From Promethearchaeota archaeon (GTDB lineage: Archaea > Asgardarchaeota > Lokiarchaeia > Sigyniarchaeales > SOKP01), in contig JAEOSU010000051.1 in NCBI GenBank assembly GCA_016840165.1, forward strand, positions 1 through 64,000: a stretch of DNA of 64,000 nucleotides. Direction: 5' to 3'. The notes beneath the pieces were generated by a model that saw nothing but the letters and a program-made list of their open reading frames with translations, was not told where the DNA came from and searched no databases. Shown one piece after another: positions 61,795 to 64,000 of this stretch. Made by a program: the position numbers and the translations under genes. How positions within the stretch are numbered: position 1 is the stretch's first letter; every line of letters starts with the position of its first letter.

Positions 61795-61806
61795 ATAAAT
61801 TTTTAT

Positions 61807-62193
61807 TTAATAATTCCTAAAATTTGATATTAATCGTTCTAACTCACGATTCCAACTATCTAAATCTTTTACATACCATGCTGCTGCATCTATATCGCCC
61901 TGATCATTCTCAAAGGTAATTTTTAATAAGGTTCTGAAAACTGATTTGCCAAGGAACGATTTTGGATTTTCCACAGACTTAATTGCCACTATCGGTATTT
62001 TTAATTCCTTTTTCGGAGTCCACATCCCAAAAAAGAGTTCTTTATCCGTCAAGATTAGAACTCCATTCCCCCGAATTTGAGGTACCCGTTTTGAATCTTG
62101 GCCAAAGAAGTTTGCTCCTCTACTAGTGAGTAAAACATTCTTTCCAACAAATTGGTCCTCAATCTCTCGAGTGCGTTTTTTGAATAGTGGCAT
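61807..62193 (-). CDS. PH/GRAM-like single-domain protein
   Basis: 128 residues, one small beta-barrel-like domain. GKNVLLTSRGANFFG, GNGVLILTDKELFFGMW, LKIPIVAIKSVENPKSFLGK and LLKITFEN follow the seven-strand pattern of bacterial PH or GRAM domains, with a C-terminal helix (DLDSWNRELERLISNF). Such domains bind lipid head groups or proteins. It lies 12 bases upstream of the VOC gene and they probably share a transcript. No membrane segment is present. Confidence 0.7.
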   Translation of the reverse strand: MPLFKKRTREIEDQFVGKNVLLTSRGANFFGQDSKRVPQIRGNGVLILTDKELFFGMWTPKKELKIPIVAIKSVENPKSFLGKSVFRTLLKITFENDQGDIDAAAWYVKDLDSWNRELERLISNFRNY

Positions 62194-62317
62194 TATTCAT
62201 TTTCTCTTATTTAAGATAAAAATCATGTTAAAATTAATAAAAATAAGAACAAATTATATTTAAAATTTAAAGCTTATCGAGATAGAACTATGTACCATAT
62301 TTTTAAAAAAAATGTTT

Positions 62318-63916
62318 TTAAGTTATACTCGTAGATTTTCTATCATATTCTTCTTTCTGTGCAGAATTTATCCCTTTCTTCTCTAATTGGTTGAAAAACA
62401 TCCCAACTCGTTCTTCAAACCCGAGATAATCCTTCTTATTCTTTTGTGTCCAACCGATCTCTGTTATCGCGAACAACCGTGGAAATAATTGCCATTCTAA
62501 CTTCTCGCGTGTTTTAATCAATTCTGTCCATACACATGCCTCAATTCCAACAATATTTTTATGATAATCATCCAATAAAACCTCTGGAATTGGATCATAT
62601 TGATAAACATTTTTCAATGAATTAGCCTTATATGAGTGGTTCAAATAGGTATGATTGATTTCAGAAATAATAACTTTTCTTCCTCTTCTCAGTTCATTGA
62701 GAATTTCCTCATGAGAGGCATTCCAATATTGACAATATACCTCTTTATTTAGGCTTTTATCAATGGTTTCATTCCAACTCACAACTTTCTTGCCATGAGC
62801 TATAAGAAAATCCGAGATTCTATTCGTAAAATAAAGTTGAAGTCCATCAACATTTTCAATCTTTTCTTGAGCTATCCTAGCTTGACAATCAGGACATCTT
62901 TTCCATCGACTTCTTGGAGCCTCATCGCCACCAATATGTATATATTCTGAAGGAAATAAATCGATAACCTCGCTTAAGATACCTTTGATATATTCGAAGG
63001 TTAGTTCTTTCCCGATACATAATACGTCTCTATAAATGCCAAATTGAGTTCCCACTTCAAATGGTCCTCCAGTACAACTTAATTCAGGATAAGATGCAAG
63101 TAAAGCCATAGTGTGCCCTGGAAGATCGATTTCTGGAATCACTGTGATATATCTCTGAGCAGCATAATCGATAATCTCCTTAATCTCCTCTTGTCTATAG
63201 TATCCTATTACAGGAATTCCGTCATTTTCAGTATTAGCGAAACTAGAATTTACAAACAATTTGCTTTTGGCCACAGCAGTTCCTTTTCTTTTCGATCCAA
63301 CTTCAATAAGTTTTGGATATCTCTTAATATCTATTCTCCATCCTTGATCATCGGTTAAATGCCAATGAAAAGTATTTAGTTTCAGTAATGCCATTATATC
63401 AAGGATACTTTTAACAATTTCTTTTCCAAAAAAGTGTCGTGCCTCATCTAACATAAATCCGCGCCACTGAAATCTTGGCACATCCTTAATTTCTACGCAG
63501 TTAAGCTTTAAAAAGACTTCTTCATTTTTATTGAACGCTGGATCCTTTTGAGAAATTAATTGGATGATAGTCTGAATTCCATAGAAAATGCCATTCTCAG
63601 TTGGTGAAATGAGTTCAATTTTATCTTCATTAATAGTTAAATGATATGCTTGAGGATTTTCATCCCCTAACCCACCAAGTTGTAAGATAATACAATTGTT
63701 CTTTTCTTTAGTGCTTTCAGAAGCAAAAATATTTAGATCTAAGTTATGGTTATCGTTAAGGAAATTGTTGAGATAGATGGCTAATGATTTCAACTCTTCA
63801 CTACAAATTATGGTTGTTTCCCTACTTATTATAAAACTATTAGATTTATTGATAATAAAGTTAGGTTTAGGGATTAAAGTATGTAAAATAGGTTTATTAA
63901 TTTTATGTTCTTCCAA
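62318..63916 (-). CDS. Family 20 beta-N-acetylhexosaminidase
   Basis: 532 residues. The N-terminal GH20b domain (about 10-145) is followed by the TIM barrel (from 148): WRGFMLDEARHFFGKEIVK, NTFHWHLTDDQGWRIDI, PEIDLPGHT and HIGGDEAPRSRW, where Asp331 and Glu332 form the catalytic pair of GH20 enzymes. It would remove terminal N-acetylglucosamine or N-acetylgalactosamine by substrate-assisted catalysis. No signal peptide is seen, so it likely acts in the cytosol on imported or recycled glycans. Its promoter region (to 64000) has a TATA-like TAGTTTAAATTA. Confidence 0.94.
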   Translation of the reverse strand: MEEHKINKPILHTLIPKPNFIINKSNSFIISRETTIICSEELKSLAIYLNNFLNDNHNLDLNIFASESTKEKNNCIILQLGGLGDENPQAYHLTINEDKIELISPTENGIFYGIQTIIQLISQKDPAFNKNEEVFLKLNCVEIKDVPRFQWRGFMLDEARHFFGKEIVKSILDIMALLKLNTFHWHLTDDQGWRIDIKRYPKLIEVGSKRKGTAVAKSKLFVNSSFANTENDGIPVIGYYRQEEIKEIIDYAAQRYITVIPEIDLPGHTMALLASYPELSCTGGPFEVGTQFGIYRDVLCIGKELTFEYIKGILSEVIDLFPSEYIHIGGDEAPRSRWKRCPDCQARIAQEKIENVDGLQLYFTNRISDFLIAHGKKVVSWNETIDKSLNKEVYCQYWNASHEEILNELRRGRKVIISEINHTYLNHSYKANSLKNVYQYDPIPEVLLDDYHKNIVGIEACVWTELIKTREKLEWQLFPRLFAITEIGWTQKNKKDYLGFEERVGMFFNQLEKKGINSAQKEEYDRKSTSIT

Positions 63917-64000
63917 ATATTATCCCCATTATAATAAAATTTATTCATCTAAGTTAGAAAAACTCTTAAAAAATATAAGGGTAATTTAAACTATAGATTC

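Noticed and set aside
61799-61806. Possible fusion of the VOC and PH-like genes
   Set aside because: A clear stop and 12-base gap separate them and they are in different frames; they are neighbours, not one gene.

Overview
The window is AT-rich archaeal DNA, most likely from an Asgard archaeon of the Lokiarchaeia type. The evidence is a Ras/Rab-like small GTPase with a complete P-loop (45384-45902), leucine-rich-repeat pieces next to an N-terminal domain that I associate with lokiarchaeal LRR proteins, archaeal BRE/TATA-like boxes, oligo-T gene ends, an AbrB-PhoU phosphate regulator, and lipid and CoA chemistry mixed with many short membrane proteins. No tRNA, rRNA, CRISPR array or insertion sequence was seen.

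Layout. 1-5.2 kb: an alpha/beta hydrolase fused to a membrane domain plus an enoyl-CoA isomerase-like gene. A decayed copy of the same gene pair lies at 1-262, and a small membrane protein and a surface beta-helix protein sit between the two copies. 5.4-8.7 kb: a DUF1846 protein and CTP synthase. 8.8-11.3 kb: 4-hydroxybutyryl-CoA dehydratase with all its iron-sulfur ligands, a hydratase-2 (MaoC) protein and a crotonase tail remnant. 11.3-13.8 kb: a degenerate CPBP-like membrane protein, an unknown protein and a decayed gene. 13.8-25.3 kb: an oligopeptide-type ABC import system: a membrane-anchored solute-binding protein, an M24-fold protein without metal ligands, two permeases, and two ATPases each fused to a large membrane domain. 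The binding protein and the M24 protein have homologous promoters. 25.4-33 kb: a beta-oxidation-like cluster (thiolase, hydroxyacyl-CoA dehydrogenase, dienoyl-CoA-reductase-like flavoenzyme, two crotonases, TetR regulator) with palindromic operator candidates. 33.1-37.6 kb: carAB. 37.6-38.6 kb: a PAP2 phosphatase.

38.8-51 kb is a phosphate island. It has a low-affinity PiT transporter with two DUF47/PhoU-like partners, an AbrB-PhoU regulator, PstS, a single-chain PstC-PstA permease, PstB and PhoU. Three of its promoters carry a similar TATATAGAT-type inverted repeat, so phosphate control may run through the AbrB-PhoU protein. A C45-type acyltransferase and the small GTPase sit inside the island. 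51.1-55.5 kb: a heterodimeric ABC exporter with one degenerate ATP site, and a DUF998-like protein. 55.6-57.4 kb: glutamine synthetase and a zinc-ribbon protein. 57.6-60.2 kb: an LRR gene that appears to be split by an unknown beta-rich protein gene. 60.3-64 kb: small alpha/beta-barrel, zinc-ribbon, VOC and PH-like proteins and a GH20 hexosaminidase.

The strongest candidates for something undescribed are the peptide-import system with repeat-built membrane domains fused to its ATPases, the inferred AbrB-PhoU operator set, and the split LRR locus. All functional calls are from reading sequence and motifs; no database search was run.
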